Source: Pseudoalteromonas amylolytica (GTDB lineage Bacteria > Pseudomonadota > Gammaproteobacteria > Enterobacterales > Alteromonadaceae). From it: a stretch of 64,000 bases of DNA. Below, piece after piece: positions 35,726 to 45,384 of this stretch; the stretch's first letter is position 1; each line of letters begins with the position of its first letter. A model generated the notes under the pieces. It did not search any database. It had not been told where the DNA came from and was given only the letters and a program-made list of their open reading frames with translations. The translations under genes and the position numbers were made by a program. The stretch is from positions 62,001 through 126,000 of the forward strand of contig NZ_MKJU01000027.1 in NCBI RefSeq assembly GCF_001854605.1, written 5' to 3'.

Positions 35726-37594
35726 TTATTTTGATTTAGGGTCGTATAGCCACAGGGTGTTGTTATCCTGGAAGCCGTCCTCACCTATGATGATACGTCC
35801 ATCGCGCATTACGATGACGTTGTCAGGTTGCGATAGTTGGTTTACATCACAACGCTCTGCGCCGGTCAGGCTTGAGCGGTAGGTACCACCCATCACGACG
35901 GGTTCAATGCGGGTTAGATTGTAGTTGTTATCGATAGCTGCACGATAAACGCCACCACAGTCTTTTACGCGGCTGGAAAGTTGGATATCACCTTCATCAT
36001 CGATCATGGTGTTGTCAATGTCGGCTACACCAATGTACATGTAGGCCTTATCTACAATCTCTCCCTCTATCAGATCTTCTCCCGTTACCGCTTCTTTAAC
36101 GCGGTCTAGGTTAATACTGATCCCCTCAAGCTTGCGCCATTCCGCAGTCGCACCTTTTAAGCGGGCAGCTTGGCGAGACTCTAAGAAGGCTACGCGATTG
36201 TCCATAGGCTTCCCAGCAGTGATAGGGCCACCGCCTTGCTCAACGGTTGGGTAAGTTTGGTCGCCATCCGCCCAAGCTTGCACATCGGCCATAGTGATAT
36301 AGCTAGACTGACCGTCAACGTAATCTGCTGTAGTGATGTTGTCGTATTCAGCTATCCATGTAGCGATGTCAGCATTGTTGCCGCTAGCAAGCTCTACCCA
36401 TTGAATGTCAAAGCCGGTCACGGCTGGGTCATTTAGGCCCTCGTCCTGAGTGAGTTTCGCACCGTACAGTGTACCTGAGCTTAAATCTTTAGGATGATCG
36501 GCAACAAATTTAAACAGTACGCCGCCGGTGTCATCCTGTGATGAATAAACTGTTCGCTCATCTGGCATAACTACAGAGTTTTCATGCTCATAACGACCAA
36601 TTGTGAAATGTTTCACCACATCAGGTGAAGCGCTGGTTGGGTTTTGTACTTCGGCAATGTAACCGTAGCGATACGGGTTAGGGAAATCTGGTGCGACGAG
36701 CGCTTCGATACCGTCGGTCCGTGTATCGGCAGGGTCATTCCAGCTAGCTGCCGTTGTGCTAGTTACACTTGAATTGACGATCCATTCTTCAGAAGTAAGT
36801 GGTGTGCCCCAAGGTGACATTGAACCAAAGCAATTGGCTGCCGTGCCTTGCACTGAATCAAAGTCAACCATCATGGCTTCAGTGACAGACCATTTACCCT
36901 TAGTATCTTTGCTCATTTTCAAACGGCTCATGCCGCCTGGGTATGACTCCCAGTTGGTATACAAATAGCCTTCTGTATTTGAAGTGGCGATAAAGCCGTT
37001 GAAATCAGGGTTGTCATTACGGATGATTTCTTGTTTTGAGTTAATGCCGTAGTGAACACCAAGACCGCCTGCGACGCCTTTTGCACCTAAGTCAGCGAAG
37101 ACATCGCCAGTTTGACCTAGCACTTGGTACTGACCAATCGCTGACATCACGATTTGTTGTTCTTGCTCTGAGGCAGGTACTGGCGAGCTTACAATGTTGC
37201 GAGGTAGATTGTTGAAGTCAACACCAGTCAAAACCCCAACAGTACCTTTGTTAAACGTTTTGCCATCTGCGGTCACAGTGTTGCTGTCAGCCGGGTGCTG
37301 TACGTTGAAAAATAAGTCACCTTGCTCGGTTAGGAACAACCCCGTTACTTCTGCGCCATTTGGCACGGTAGCGATGCGAATAAGGCCACTGCCACCATTG
37401 ACACCATCTTTGCCATTAACACCATCATTTCCAGGTTGACCGTTAGCGCCATCTTGACCGTTTTGGCCATCAACACCATTTTGACCAGCTGTACCTTGAA
37501 CCCCTTGTGGACCTTGTGCTCCATCATCGCCATTGCATGCTGTGAGCGCAAGAGTGACGGCTCCTGCGATCAAAGAATAGGCTAAACGCTTCAT
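35726..37594 (-). CDS. PhoX-like alkaline phosphatase lipoprotein with collagen-like stalk
   Basis: The 622-residue protein has a lipobox (ALTAC, Cys20), then about 45 residues of Gly-X-Y collagen-like triplets (GAQGPQGVQGTAGQNG onward, about 25-69), and a body of the PhoX/DUF839 beta-propeller phosphatase family (SMSPWGTPLTSEEW, GRYEHENSVVMPDERTVYSS in parts, near C-terminal DNVIVMRDGRIIIGEDG). PhoX enzymes use Ca and Fe to release phosphate from organophosphates. The stalk probably holds the enzyme away from the membrane. A five-half-site Pho-box array lies upstream, consistent with PhoB control. The start has GGAG 8 bases upstream. Confidence 0.85.
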   Translation of the reverse strand: MKRLAYSLIAGAVTLALTACNGDDGAQGPQGVQGTAGQNGVDGQNGQDGANGQPGNDGVNGKDGVNGGSGLIRIATVPNGAEVTGLFLTEQGDLFFNVQHPADSNTVTADGKTFNKGTVGVLTGVDFNNLPRNIVSSPVPASEQEQQIVMSAIGQYQVLGQTGDVFADLGAKGVAGGLGVHYGINSKQEIIRNDNPDFNGFIATSNTEGYLYTNWESYPGGMSRLKMSKDTKGKWSVTEAMMVDFDSVQGTAANCFGSMSPWGTPLTSEEWIVNSSVTSTTAASWNDPADTRTDGIEALVAPDFPNPYRYGYIAEVQNPTSASPDVVKHFTIGRYEHENSVVMPDERTVYSSQDDTGGVLFKFVADHPKDLSSGTLYGAKLTQDEGLNDPAVTGFDIQWVELASGNNADIATWIAEYDNITTADYVDGQSSYITMADVQAWADGDQTYPTVEQGGGPITAGKPMDNRVAFLESRQAARLKGATAEWRKLEGISINLDRVKEAVTGEDLIEGEIVDKAYMYIGVADIDNTMIDDEGDIQLSSRVKDCGGVYRAAIDNNYNLTRIEPVVMGGTYRSSLTGAERCDVNQLSQPDNVIVMRDGRIIIGEDGFQDNNTLWLYDPKSK

Positions 37595-37656
37595 ACTGTT
37601 ACTCCAATTTGCACTTGCTAATTATTGTTAAGGAGGCAATAGCTTGGGATGTGTGT

Positions 37657-37707
37657 GTTACAGGTGCCTGACAGTAATGTTAAAGTTTTCATACAGTTAT
37701 ATGAGAG
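37657..37707 (-). promoter_or_regulatory. phased Pho-box array upstream of the PhoX-like gene
   Basis: On - the half-sites CTCTCAT, CTGTATG, CTTTAAC, CTGTCAG and CTGTAAC follow each other at exact 11-bp intervals (each 7 bp plus 4 bp). The PhoB consensus half-site is CTGTCAT or CTGTAAC with the same phase. The array ends 63 bp before the start codon. PhoB binding is inferred; the periodic layout is seen directly. Confidence 0.75.
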
Positions 37708-37747
37708 AAGAGGACTTTGTATGGGGGCATTGTCATATAACTGTAAA
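37692..37747. promoter_or_regulatory. 13-bp perfect inverted repeat; right arm is a Pho box on the + strand
   Basis: TACAGTTATATGA (37692-37704) and TCATATAACTGTA (37733-37745) are exact reverse complements 28 bp apart. The right arm forms TTGTCAT-ATAA-CTGTAAA (37730-37747), a near-consensus Pho box facing the other way from the array. Its left arm overlaps the last half-sites of that array. Confidence 0.55.
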
Positions 37748-37777
37748 GGGGGTTTACACTCTAAAAGTGAATTATCA

Positions 37778-38302
37778 TTATATATCACTATGTTGTACGT
37801 AGATTAGTTGCTCTACGTGGAAACCATACTGTTGCGCTGTTTGAACAAAGTCATCAACAATTACTTGGTTAACTTTTGGAGTACGTGAGAGCAGCCATAA
37901 ATACTCCTTGTTATAGCTTGTAACATAGGCATATTGGTACTGTTCTTTGTCGAGTTTGAAAATGACGTATGAACCATAAAATGGGCCAAAGAATGACACC
38001 TTAAGATGCCCTATTGTTTTATCATCTACAAACTTGGCAACACCGTGAGCTTGCTTCCATGCCTCATTATTATCATTGTACCCTCGATTGATAACTGTCA
38101 CCGTGCCATCTTCATTTATTGAATAGTTTGCACTGATGTTGCTTAAACCACGCTCAAAGCTGTGGTCAAGCCTAGCAATCTCATACCATTTGCCTTGATA
38201 TCTTTGTAGTTCGAAATCTGTAACAGGTTGAATACCTTGAGGCAGCCCAGTGCATGCAGTTAGTAAAAACAGTAACGTGGCACATAAAATTGACGTTCTC
38301 AT
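37778..38302 (-). CDS. blc: outer-membrane lipocalin (Blc-like)
   Basis: The 174-residue lipoprotein has a lipobox (LLTAC, Cys17) and the lipocalin signature GKWYEIARLDHSFERG (about 37-52), with conserved later strands YVTSYNKEYLWLLSRTP. Bacterial lipocalins bind lysophospholipids and other fatty lipids in the outer membrane. Length matches Blc (177). Monocistronic; upstream of it is a divergent yaiI gene. Confidence 0.92.
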   Translation of the reverse strand: MRTSILCATLLFLLTACTGLPQGIQPVTDFELQRYQGKWYEIARLDHSFERGLSNISANYSINEDGTVTVINRGYNDNNEAWKQAHGVAKFVDDKTIGHLKVSFFGPFYGSYVIFKLDKEQYQYAYVTSYNKEYLWLLSRTPKVNQVIVDDFVQTAQQYGFHVEQLIYVQHSDI

Positions 38303-38401
38303 TTATATTCCTAAGTATTTTATCCAAATAATAGTAGGTTACGTGCAGAAGAACCGTTAAGATCATTAAAATACTAAGTTTGAGATTAGGTAACCAGTAC
38401 C

Positions 38402-38854
38402 ATGAAAATTTGGGTTGATGCAGACGCGTGTCCCGCTGTGATAAAAGAAATCATCTTTCGCGCCGCAGAGCGAACTAAAACCATAACAACCTTGGTTGCT
38501 AATCACGCTATGCGCGTACCCGCTACGCAATATGTGAGTTTGCTACAAGTGAGCAAAGGGTTTGATATAGCAGATAATGAAATTGTTAAGCGTGTACAAA
38601 AGGGTGATGTTGTTATAACGGCTGATATTCCGCTTGCTGCCGAAGTTGTGGAACAAGGCGTATTGGCTATTAACCCTCGTGGTGAGGAATACACCATACA
38701 TAACATTAAGTCGATATTAAACATGCGTGATTTTATGGATACGATGCGTAGTAGTGGCGTTGAAATGAGTGGAGGCCCAGCTAAGCTCTCAAGTGCTGAC
38801 AAACAAGCATTTGGTAATGCGCTAGACCGCATACTTACAAAAGCCAGGTCATGA
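38402..38854 (+). CDS. yaiI: YaiI/YqxD family protein (DUF188)
   Basis: The 150-residue protein has the family's hallmark start [17 protein letters not shown] and the later [18 protein letters not shown], with PRGEEYT following; these Asp residues resemble the active site of PIN/NYN-like nucleases. Function is unproven. It overlaps the next gene by 4 bases (ATGA). Confidence 0.92.
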   Translation: MKIWVDADACPAVIKEIIFRAAERTKTITTLVANHAMRVPATQYVSLLQVSKGFDIADNEIVKRVQKGDVVITADIPLAAEVVEQGVLAINPRGEEYTIHNIKSILNMRDFMDTMRSSGVEMSGGPAKLSSADKQAFGNALDRILTKARS

Positions 38855-39378
38855 AAATACTAACTCAAGGCTTTGGTGCCACTTCTGGGTTGATAGCAAT
38901 TTATATTGAGCACAGCCCTCCTATGCTCGAATATAAAAACTTGTTATCTGTTCAACCGCTTAGCTTAGGTGAGATAACAGTGATCAACCAAGCATCAGGT
39001 AACGGCTGGCGTAAAATATTTAATGTGTATGCAAAAGTGCTGGCTCAACTGCATCACTCAGATCATAATTTTACTAACTATGATAGCTGGCAAACATATC
39101 GAGATGAGTGTTTACTGCAAAGCCATAGTCAGGAAGCATTGCTGTTTTCTGTGCCTGATTTGGCTGCGAAGCAGTACCATTATCACGTCATTGCAGGAAG
39201 AACGTACGCCAAAAAGCTATTCAGAGATCATATTTTTACTAACTCGCTGGTATGGTTAGATGAAGAGTTTGCAGTTGACCCTATTCACCGCTTGGTGGTG
39301 TGCCCATTTCTCGATTACAGACAGCTAAGCAATATTAAAATCAATAAACTATGCGATATTTTGCGGGAATTAGACTAA
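38851..39378 (+). CDS. conserved hypothetical protein carrying two copies of the GATC repeat
   Basis: The 175-residue cytoplasmic protein is not assigned with confidence (possibly DUF6942). It has no signal or TM helix. Its coding DNA holds two copies of the dispersed 19-bp repeat (39060-39078 and 39225-39243), both read in the same frame to give the peptides SDHNFTN and RDHIFTN. It is translationally coupled to yaiI. Confidence 0.65.
   Translation: MKILTQGFGATSGLIAIYIEHSPPMLEYKNLLSVQPLSLGEITVINQASGNGWRKIFNVYAKVLAQLHHSDHNFTNYDSWQTYRDECLLQSHSQEALLFSVPDLAAKQYHYHVIAGRTYAKKLFRDHIFTNSLVWLDEEFAVDPIHRLVVCPFLDYRQLSNIKINKLCDILRELD
39060..39243 (-). repeat. two in-frame copies of the dispersed 19-bp repeat
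   Basis: AGATCATAATTTTACTAAC (39060-39078) and AGATCATATTTTTACTAAC (39225-39243) are perfect minus-strand matches to the consensus seen in the 33.3-34.0 kb cluster. Both fall in the hypothetical gene and are read as DHxFTN. Confidence 0.85.
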
Positions 39379-39433
39379 TCTGAAATAACGAATAGCGGCA
39401 CAAATAGACTGGGTCAAGGATAGAGGCATTAGT

Positions 39434-39817
39434 ATGAGAATTCTTGTTGTAGACGACATGCCATTGATGCGCCATGTAATGATAAACATGTTACGCCGTT
39501 TGGAGTATGAAGACATCGTTGAAGCAACAGATGGCCAACAGGCCATTAAGTTACTCAAAGCCAGCCGCTTCGATTTATTAATCACCGATTTAAACATGCC
39601 AAAGATGAACGGTAAAATGCTCATTGATAAAATTCGCAAAGAACTCAATCAGCCTCATCTGGCTATTCTAGTGGTTACTTGCGATGATAATAAAGACACC
39701 GTGCTTAATCTGATCTCTGCCAAAATTGACGGTTTGATGGTCAAACCCTTCAATCTACAAACATTACAAAAACAGCTTCGTTACACCGCTATTCGGCACG
39801 ACAAACAATCCCAGTAA
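39434..39817 (+). CDS. single-domain response regulator (CheY-like)
   Basis: The 127-residue protein is only a receiver domain: D7-D8, phosphoacceptor Asp52 (LLITDLNMPKMNG), Thr82 and Lys104 (LMVKPFN). There is no output domain, so it signals by protein contact, like CheY or a phosphorelay carrier. No kinase is adjacent. The 3' end overlaps the convergent methyltransferase by 29 bases. Confidence 0.9.
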   Translation: MRILVVDDMPLMRHVMINMLRRLEYEDIVEATDGQQAIKLLKASRFDLLITDLNMPKMNGKMLIDKIRKELNQPHLAILVVTCDDNKDTVLNLISAKIDGLMVKPFNLQTLQKQLRYTAIRHDKQSQ

Positions 39818-40454
39818 AGCCTAATGCCTTAAAGTAATAGTGCGGGACACCAAAACCTGTGTGGTCGAGTAGCTCTGCTAGGCGCATTCTATCCAATGCG
39901 AAGAATTCATGTTGTAGGTTATGTCGCATACGCTGTTCACCAACTTCGGTTAGGCCAAGTTCTCGGCATGCTACTAGTTGTGACTCACGCTCAAACTCGG
40001 TTTCGGGTGCCATAAGGTCGGCTAGGAATAAAGGAGCACGACTGGGTAGTTGAGCACGGATGGTCTTGAGTAGTGCTTGCTTATCACCGTTATCTGGCAA
40101 AAAGTGCATGACCAAAAGACATAATGCCGCATCAATGTGGCCCATGTTAGGTTCAAGTTCACCACACACAATTGTCACTCTCGAGCTTAGACCTGAGTTA
40201 GTAAAATTTTGATCTGCGATTGCTAACATATCTTCAGAAATATCTTGTGCAATAAAATGCCAGTGAGGGTTAAGTTGAGCCAAGGCCAAAATGTCTTTGC
40301 CCGTGCCTGCACCTATCACAAGTATGGTTGCTTCATCGGGTAGCAAGGTTTTCAATTGGGCTGCGGTGAGTTCGTGTAGTAAATCGTAGCCAGGGATGAG
40401 CCTCGTTATGCGTTGCTCGTAGCTCTGTGCTTCGTCAGCTTGAAAAGTTGGCAT
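39789..40454 (-). CDS. class I SAM-dependent methyltransferase
   Basis: The 221-residue protein has motif I ILVIGAGTGKDILAL (about 45-59), acidic motif II in FIAQDISEDML and the post-I ALCLLVMHFLPD. The substrate is unknown (small-molecule type). A GATC repeat copy (40197-40215) encodes DQNFTN after motif II. The start codon overlaps the sbcC stop, so it is the third gene of the sbcD-sbcC operon. Confidence 0.85.
   Translation of the reverse strand: MPTFQADEAQSYEQRITRLIPGYDLLHELTAAQLKTLLPDEATILVIGAGTGKDILALAQLNPHWHFIAQDISEDMLAIADQNFTNSGLSSRVTIVCGELEPNMGHIDAALCLLVMHFLPDNGDKQALLKTIRAQLPSRAPLFLADLMAPETEFERESQLVACRELGLTEVGEQRMRHNLQHEFFALDRMRLAELLDHTGFGVPHYYFKALGFTGIVCRAE
40197..40215 (+). repeat. 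dispersed 19-bp GATC repeat, copy within the methyltransferase gene
   Basis: GTTAGTAAAATTTTGATCT is an exact consensus match. On the coding strand it gives DQNFTN, the same reading frame as in the hypothetical gene at 38851. Confidence 0.85.
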
Positions 40455-43400
40455 TAGATCTGTCCTTTAATTTGAATGCTGGAGTAGCCACCAGGTTGTT
40501 TTTTCACATGAATTTGCGTCGCTACCCGTTCGGTCATTTCACTCACGTGAGAGATCACTCCCACTTTTCGCCCCTGAGCTTGTAATGAGTCTAACGCATC
40601 CAAAGCAACACTTAAAGTTTCAGGGTCTAGTGTGCCAAACCCTTCATCGATAAATAGTGAACTGATCTGAACCTTGTTGGCTGACAGTGACGCAAGCCCT
40701 AGTGCCAGTGCCAAAGATACTAAAAATGACTCCCCGCCAGAGAGGGTATTTACTGAGCGTTGTTCATCGGCCATATCTTTATCAATAATCGCAATATTAA
40801 GAGATTGACCGATAATCGAAAGCCGATATCGCTTAGAGAGGCTACTCAGGTGTTGGTTGGCATACTGCAGCAGGATTTTCAGGGTCTGTGTTTGTGCCAC
40901 GTTGCGTAGCTTTTTGCCCGTTGCGTCACCAAGAAGTTTGTCTAACAAGTACCAATGTTCATATTGTGTTTGCAGGTGTGAAAGTTCGTTTTGCTGTGCT
41001 TGTCGGTTTGCTACATTTTGCTCGTGTTGCTTCAATTGCGTATTGTGATCAAGCCAATGTGCCTGTACCTGCTCGATTTGCAGGTTAAGCTCACTTAGTA
41101 AGTGTTTTAGTTGCTCTAATGAAGCAGTAGTTCTGGCCTGAGTCTGATGTTGCTCAATCTCCTCATGAAGGTGATTGAGCCGTGCCTGCACTTGTGTAAG
41201 TTGATGTTGTTGGTGCTGGTTCTTGTTGAGGATATCTTCATATTGTGCAAATGGCACTGCCAGCAATTGGGCAACGGTGGTGGCATTGAGCTCACTATGC
41301 TGCTGGCGTTGTGTTGCCAACCACTGCTCAAAACGCTTCTCAACATTGGCCTGCTGGCTTTGATTGTCTGCAAGCTGCGTTTTTAGGTGCTGAAGCTCAA
41401 GCTGTTGCTGATGGGCTGATTGCTCAAGCCGCGTCAGCGTGTTCTGGCATGTTGTTAATTGTGAGCGACATTGCTCATGACGAGTTTGCAGTTCATTAAA
41501 CCATTCATCGGCGCTACGTGTAAGTGGTAGTAGCGCTTTACGCTGTGAGTCGAGTTCATTCAGAGTATTTTGCAGCTCTGTCAACGCACTCTGCTGTTGT
41601 ACTAACATCGCTTGTAATTTGTTTTGATGCTGTACATCGTTATGTTGTTGGGTGTTGAGTTGCTGTTGCGCGTGTTGTAACTGGGCTAAGGTTTCTTGCC
41701 ATGTAGCGTACTGCTTAACTTTGCTAGTCAGTTGCTCAATGGCATTGTGCATGTCTTGCTCATACTGTTGCCACCATGTGCTATCACAATAGTTTTGATG
41801 CGCTTTTTGCTTTAATTGAGCGACGGTATTACTCGCATCGTTTTGCTGTTGTGTATTGGCATCTAGAGCAGCACTTAGGCCCTGTATTTTTTGCTGTATA
41901 TCACTTTGCTGGCTTTGATTTTGGCTCAGCTGATGCTGACTGGCTTGTAGTTGCTGCCAAAGCTGCTGCTGTGACTTGCTCAGTTCACTGTAACGACTCA
42001 ATTTTTCTTCAATTTCTTGCAAATGCTGTTGGCTGAGATCAATGTCAACATAGTGCTCAAAGCCCAGTTCTTGCAAGGTCTTAGTGAGCTTAGTATGCTG
42101 TTCTTGAAGTTGTGATTTACGTTGCAAAGCAACTTGCAACTGAGTGTTTAACTGTTCAGTTGCTACCACTTGGTCGTTATAGCGTTGTTGTGCTTGTGTG
42201 AGTGCTTGCTCTGCTTTTTGCTGTTGCTCAGTAAAGTCGGCAATGAGGTTTTGCCAATGGCTATCTATGTGATCAACGCCATAAGGATGCTCCGTTGCAC
42301 CGCAGACCATACATTCCTGACCTTCTCTAAGCTGCGCACGTAGCGCACTGATTTTTTCACTCGCCCGCAGCTGTACCTGAGTAACATTTTCCTGGGTGAT
42401 AAGCGTCCGTTGCTTTTGTAAATCGACTTGCTTTTCAGTATCTGTTAGTTGTAGCTGCAATGTGTGTTGTTGATGACGGTATTTATCAATATTGGCGGTT
42501 AATTGCAGTTGCTCGTGGTCATTTTTTTGTCCATCTATTGACAGTTGCAACGCCGATTTTAAGTTATAGCTTTGCTTTTGCAGTGCTTCATAGTCCAGCG
42601 TGGCCAACTGTTTTTGCAGCGTTTCTAGCTGCGCTTGTTGCGCTAAGTGGCTGGCCTGTTGATTTTGTATCTGCACAGTCAAAGGAGCAAGCTTAGATTC
42701 CAATGTCGAACGCTCATCATATTGGCTCTTATACTGGTTTTTAAGGCTTTCTATGCGCTGCGTTGCTTGACTAATGGTATCGAAAGTATTCTCAAGATAA
42801 GACCAGTTTTCTAACGCACTTTTTACGGCAGTGTGTTGCTCAAGTTGCGTCATCTGCTCGTTTTGTGCTTTTTGATTATCTTTTAATTGCTGCTCTACTC
42901 GCTGTATTTGCTCCGTTATCCCATGCAACTGTTGTTCGGTGCTAGCTAATTGCTTTTTATTGTCCTCAAGCTGCTGTGAGGTGGCATATCGTTTATTGTC
43001 GAGTGTTCTTACTAACTTGATGTCAGGTTCATGGTTTTTTAGTGCTTCAAGTGCTGTTTGTTGTGCTTTATTAGCATCAGCAACTAATGCTTGTTGTTGA
43101 TCTATCTGTTGTTGGTAGTCTTGCTTTACCAGTTCGTCATGCTGGCGTGTCAGCTTTTCGTGTTGCGTGGTGAGTGCACTTGCTTGTTGGCGATTATCGG
43201 CGATTTGCTGAACGAGCTGGGCAAGCTTAGCTTGTTCTACCTCTGGTGCCTGTTGTTGTATCTGGGACTCTAAGTTGTGGAGTTGTTGCTGGTATTGTTG
43301 TAGTTTAAGCTGATGTTGTTCACCTTGTGTAAGCCACTGTATATCTTGCTGATACTGAGTGCTTTTCGCTTTTAGTTCAGAAAGTTGTTCGTCTAGTGTG

Positions 43401-44116
43401 GTGATAGTTTGTTTCAGCGAGGCTAATTCTTCATCAGATAAAACATGATAATTGGCCAGTGAGTTTTGTAGTTGTTCAAGTTCGCCTTTTTTCTCTTTAT
43501 GATGTTCAAAAATAGCTTGTCCTAGGCGACTAAATTTATCCGTACCAGTCAAGCACTCTAACAGCTGTGCACGCTCGTCAGCGCTGGCTTTTAAAAAAGC
43601 GGCAAACTCATGTTGAGCAAGTAGCACAGCCCGAGTAAATTGTTCAAAGTTGAGTCCTATTAATTGCTCTATCTTGGTAACAGTAGCACTGCTAGATTGG
43701 GTAAGTTGTTGCTCATCAGCAACTCTAAACAAAATATGTTCAGGCCTTTTTAGCTTACCATCTGGCTTTTTGCGGGCACGTTCTATTTTCCAGCGAGCTA
43801 AGTAGCGCTCGCCATCCTGCCCGATAAACTGTACCTCAGCCTGCCCTTGCGCACACCCTCTGCGCAACAGGTTTCTCGGATCATTGAGTTTTATATCGTC
43901 GCCATTAAACGTAACAGTGTTTTTTAAATCGTTTCTTAATCTTGCGGTTTTTCCATAAAGCGCCAGACAGATACCATCCAGTAGTGTACTTTTTCCAGCT
44001 CCAGTATCGCCAGTGATAGCAAAAAGCCCACTGTGGCTCAAAGGGGCTTGTTCAAAATCAACCGCAGCCTGAGTCAAAGATGCGAGGTTACTAAGAGTGA
44101 TATTCAGTAATTTCAT
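40454..44116 (-). CDS. sbcC: nuclease SbcCD subunit C (SMC-like ATPase)
   Basis: The 1220-residue protein has an N-terminal Walker A (GDTGAGKSTLLDG, Lys42), a very long Gln-rich coiled coil (about 180-1030) interrupted by a zinc hook CMVCG (Cys602, Cys605), and a C-terminal ABC signature (LSGGES, about 1125) with Walker B (SSLFIDEGFGTLD). With SbcD it forms the Mre11-Rad50-type complex that cleaves hairpins and DNA ends. It overlaps sbcD by 4 bases. Longer than E. coli SbcC (1048) because of the extended coiled coil. Confidence 0.96.
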   Translation of the reverse strand: MKLLNITLSNLASLTQAAVDFEQAPLSHSGLFAITGDTGAGKSTLLDGICLALYGKTARLRNDLKNTVTFNGDDIKLNDPRNLLRRGCAQGQAEVQFIGQDGERYLARWKIERARKKPDGKLKRPEHILFRVADEQQLTQSSSATVTKIEQLIGLNFEQFTRAVLLAQHEFAAFLKASADERAQLLECLTGTDKFSRLGQAIFEHHKEKKGELEQLQNSLANYHVLSDEELASLKQTITTLDEQLSELKAKSTQYQQDIQWLTQGEQHQLKLQQYQQQLHNLESQIQQQAPEVEQAKLAQLVQQIADNRQQASALTTQHEKLTRQHDELVKQDYQQQIDQQQALVADANKAQQTALEALKNHEPDIKLVRTLDNKRYATSQQLEDNKKQLASTEQQLHGITEQIQRVEQQLKDNQKAQNEQMTQLEQHTAVKSALENWSYLENTFDTISQATQRIESLKNQYKSQYDERSTLESKLAPLTVQIQNQQASHLAQQAQLETLQKQLATLDYEALQKQSYNLKSALQLSIDGQKNDHEQLQLTANIDKYRHQQHTLQLQLTDTEKQVDLQKQRTLITQENVTQVQLRASEKISALRAQLREGQECMVCGATEHPYGVDHIDSHWQNLIADFTEQQQKAEQALTQAQQRYNDQVVATEQLNTQLQVALQRKSQLQEQHTKLTKTLQELGFEHYVDIDLSQQHLQEIEEKLSRYSELSKSQQQLWQQLQASQHQLSQNQSQQSDIQQKIQGLSAALDANTQQQNDASNTVAQLKQKAHQNYCDSTWWQQYEQDMHNAIEQLTSKVKQYATWQETLAQLQHAQQQLNTQQHNDVQHQNKLQAMLVQQQSALTELQNTLNELDSQRKALLPLTRSADEWFNELQTRHEQCRSQLTTCQNTLTRLEQSAHQQQLELQHLKTQLADNQSQQANVEKRFEQWLATQRQQHSELNATTVAQLLAVPFAQYEDILNKNQHQQHQLTQVQARLNHLHEEIEQHQTQARTTASLEQLKHLLSELNLQIEQVQAHWLDHNTQLKQHEQNVANRQAQQNELSHLQTQYEHWYLLDKLLGDATGKKLRNVAQTQTLKILLQYANQHLSSLSKRYRLSIIGQSLNIAIIDKDMADEQRSVNTLSGGESFLVSLALALGLASLSANKVQISSLFIDEGFGTLDPETLSVALDALDSLQAQGRKVGVISHVSEMTERVATQIHVKKQPGGYSSIQIKGQI

Positions 44117-45330
44117 GTGATTGGTTCTTCATCCATGGCGTTGATCACGTGCGCGAGGCAATCTTTTAAGGCATCAGGCACGGGCGCGTTAGCATCTACC
44201 TGCTGGGCAAAAGCCAAGGCAAGCAAGGTCATTGGATCCAGCTGTTCAACCTGACCCAAATCAGTAAACGTTTCATGTTGTTCTTGGCTTTGTTCGCTTA
44301 CCCGTTCTATACCGCAAAACAAGATGGGTTTATCTTTTAATGCCTCATCGATAATTGCGCGGAACTGGCTGTTTGTTTCACTGCTGTTCAATCTTAGGCG
44401 AACATAGCTTGGTGGAGCTTCAGTATCAAATTCAAGTGCATTGATCATTTCACACAAGCTATTTAAGTCTGCGCTTCCTCGTTCTGGAAGTAGTAAAAGC
44501 TGTTGATGACGTGGCACGTAAAGGGGCTTTACAGATGTAAGTTGCTTACCCGCAAATTCAGCTACCACTACCTGATGTCGATAGTTACGTTCGGAAAATG
44601 ACATTGGCAGTGGGGTACCGCTATAACGAATATGCTCGCTTTTCGCTACACTCTGCGCTTTATGTAAGTGCCCAAGCGCCACGTAGTCGGCATGCTGAGT
44701 AAAAATACTGGCATTGATTGACTCAAATCCGCCAATGGCAATGTTACGTTCGGAGTCACTTGAAATATCTCCCCCTTTGGCATGCAAATGGCCCATTACG
44801 ATGAGCGGTTCGTGCTCTGTACGCAATTTTTCCTTTGCTGACTCTATCGCTTCGTCATAGGCTTGCGCGACAGCTTGTTGATAGCTGATATCGCTGGTCA
44901 TAGAAATATCTGAAACACGCAGAAATGGCATCGCAACAACGTGAGCTGTACCGTTTTTGGTTTCAATGGGTTTGATAACTTGCTCGGGTGCTTGTTTGTC
45001 AAAGCGACCAACAACGTGAGTATCAAAGAGTTGCAACAAAGGTTTTGCTGTTTCGATACGGTTTGCTGAGTCGTGGTTGCCGGCAATAATTACAATATGT
45101 AACTCTGGGCATGTAAGTTTTACTTGCTTTATAAAAGTGTAGAGCTGTTGTTCGGCACTGGCAGGTGGTGTGGCCGTGTGATAAATATCCCCCGCTATCA
45201 GTAGCAGATCGATATTCTGCGATACCAATGTCTCAGCCAGCCAGTCCAAAAAGGCTTGTTGTTCATGCGTGCGACTATGCTCATAAAACTGTTGGCCCAA
45301 ATGCCAATCAGATGTATGCAATACTTTCAT
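44113..45330 (-). CDS. sbcD: nuclease SbcCD subunit D (Mre11-like)
   Basis: The 405-residue phosphoesterase has all metal-binding motifs: SDWHLGQQF, AGDIYH, IAGNHDS, and MGHLHAKG and ALGHLHKAQ. It supplies the 3'-5' exonuclease and endonuclease activity of SbcCD. First gene of the sbcD-sbcC-methyltransferase operon. Confidence 0.96.
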   Translation of the reverse strand: MKVLHTSDWHLGQQFYEHSRTHEQQAFLDWLAETLVSQNIDLLLIAGDIYHTATPPASAEQQLYTFIKQVKLTCPELHIVIIAGNHDSANRIETAKPLLQLFDTHVVGRFDKQAPEQVIKPIETKNGTAHVVAMPFLRVSDISMTSDISYQQAVAQAYDEAIESAKEKLRTEHEPLIVMGHLHAKGGDISSDSERNIAIGGFESINASIFTQHADYVALGHLHKAQSVAKSEHIRYSGTPLPMSFSERNYRHQVVVAEFAGKQLTSVKPLYVPRHQQLLLLPERGSADLNSLCEMINALEFDTEAPPSYVRLRLNSSETNSQFRAIIDEALKDKPILFCGIERVSEQSQEQHETFTDLGQVEQLDPMTLLALAFAQQVDANAPVPDALKDCLAHVINAMDEEPIT

Positions 45331-45384
45331 TCAGCGTTTCCTTGACGATAGAAACGCTAATATAACATTGCCAGAGCTGTTTGG

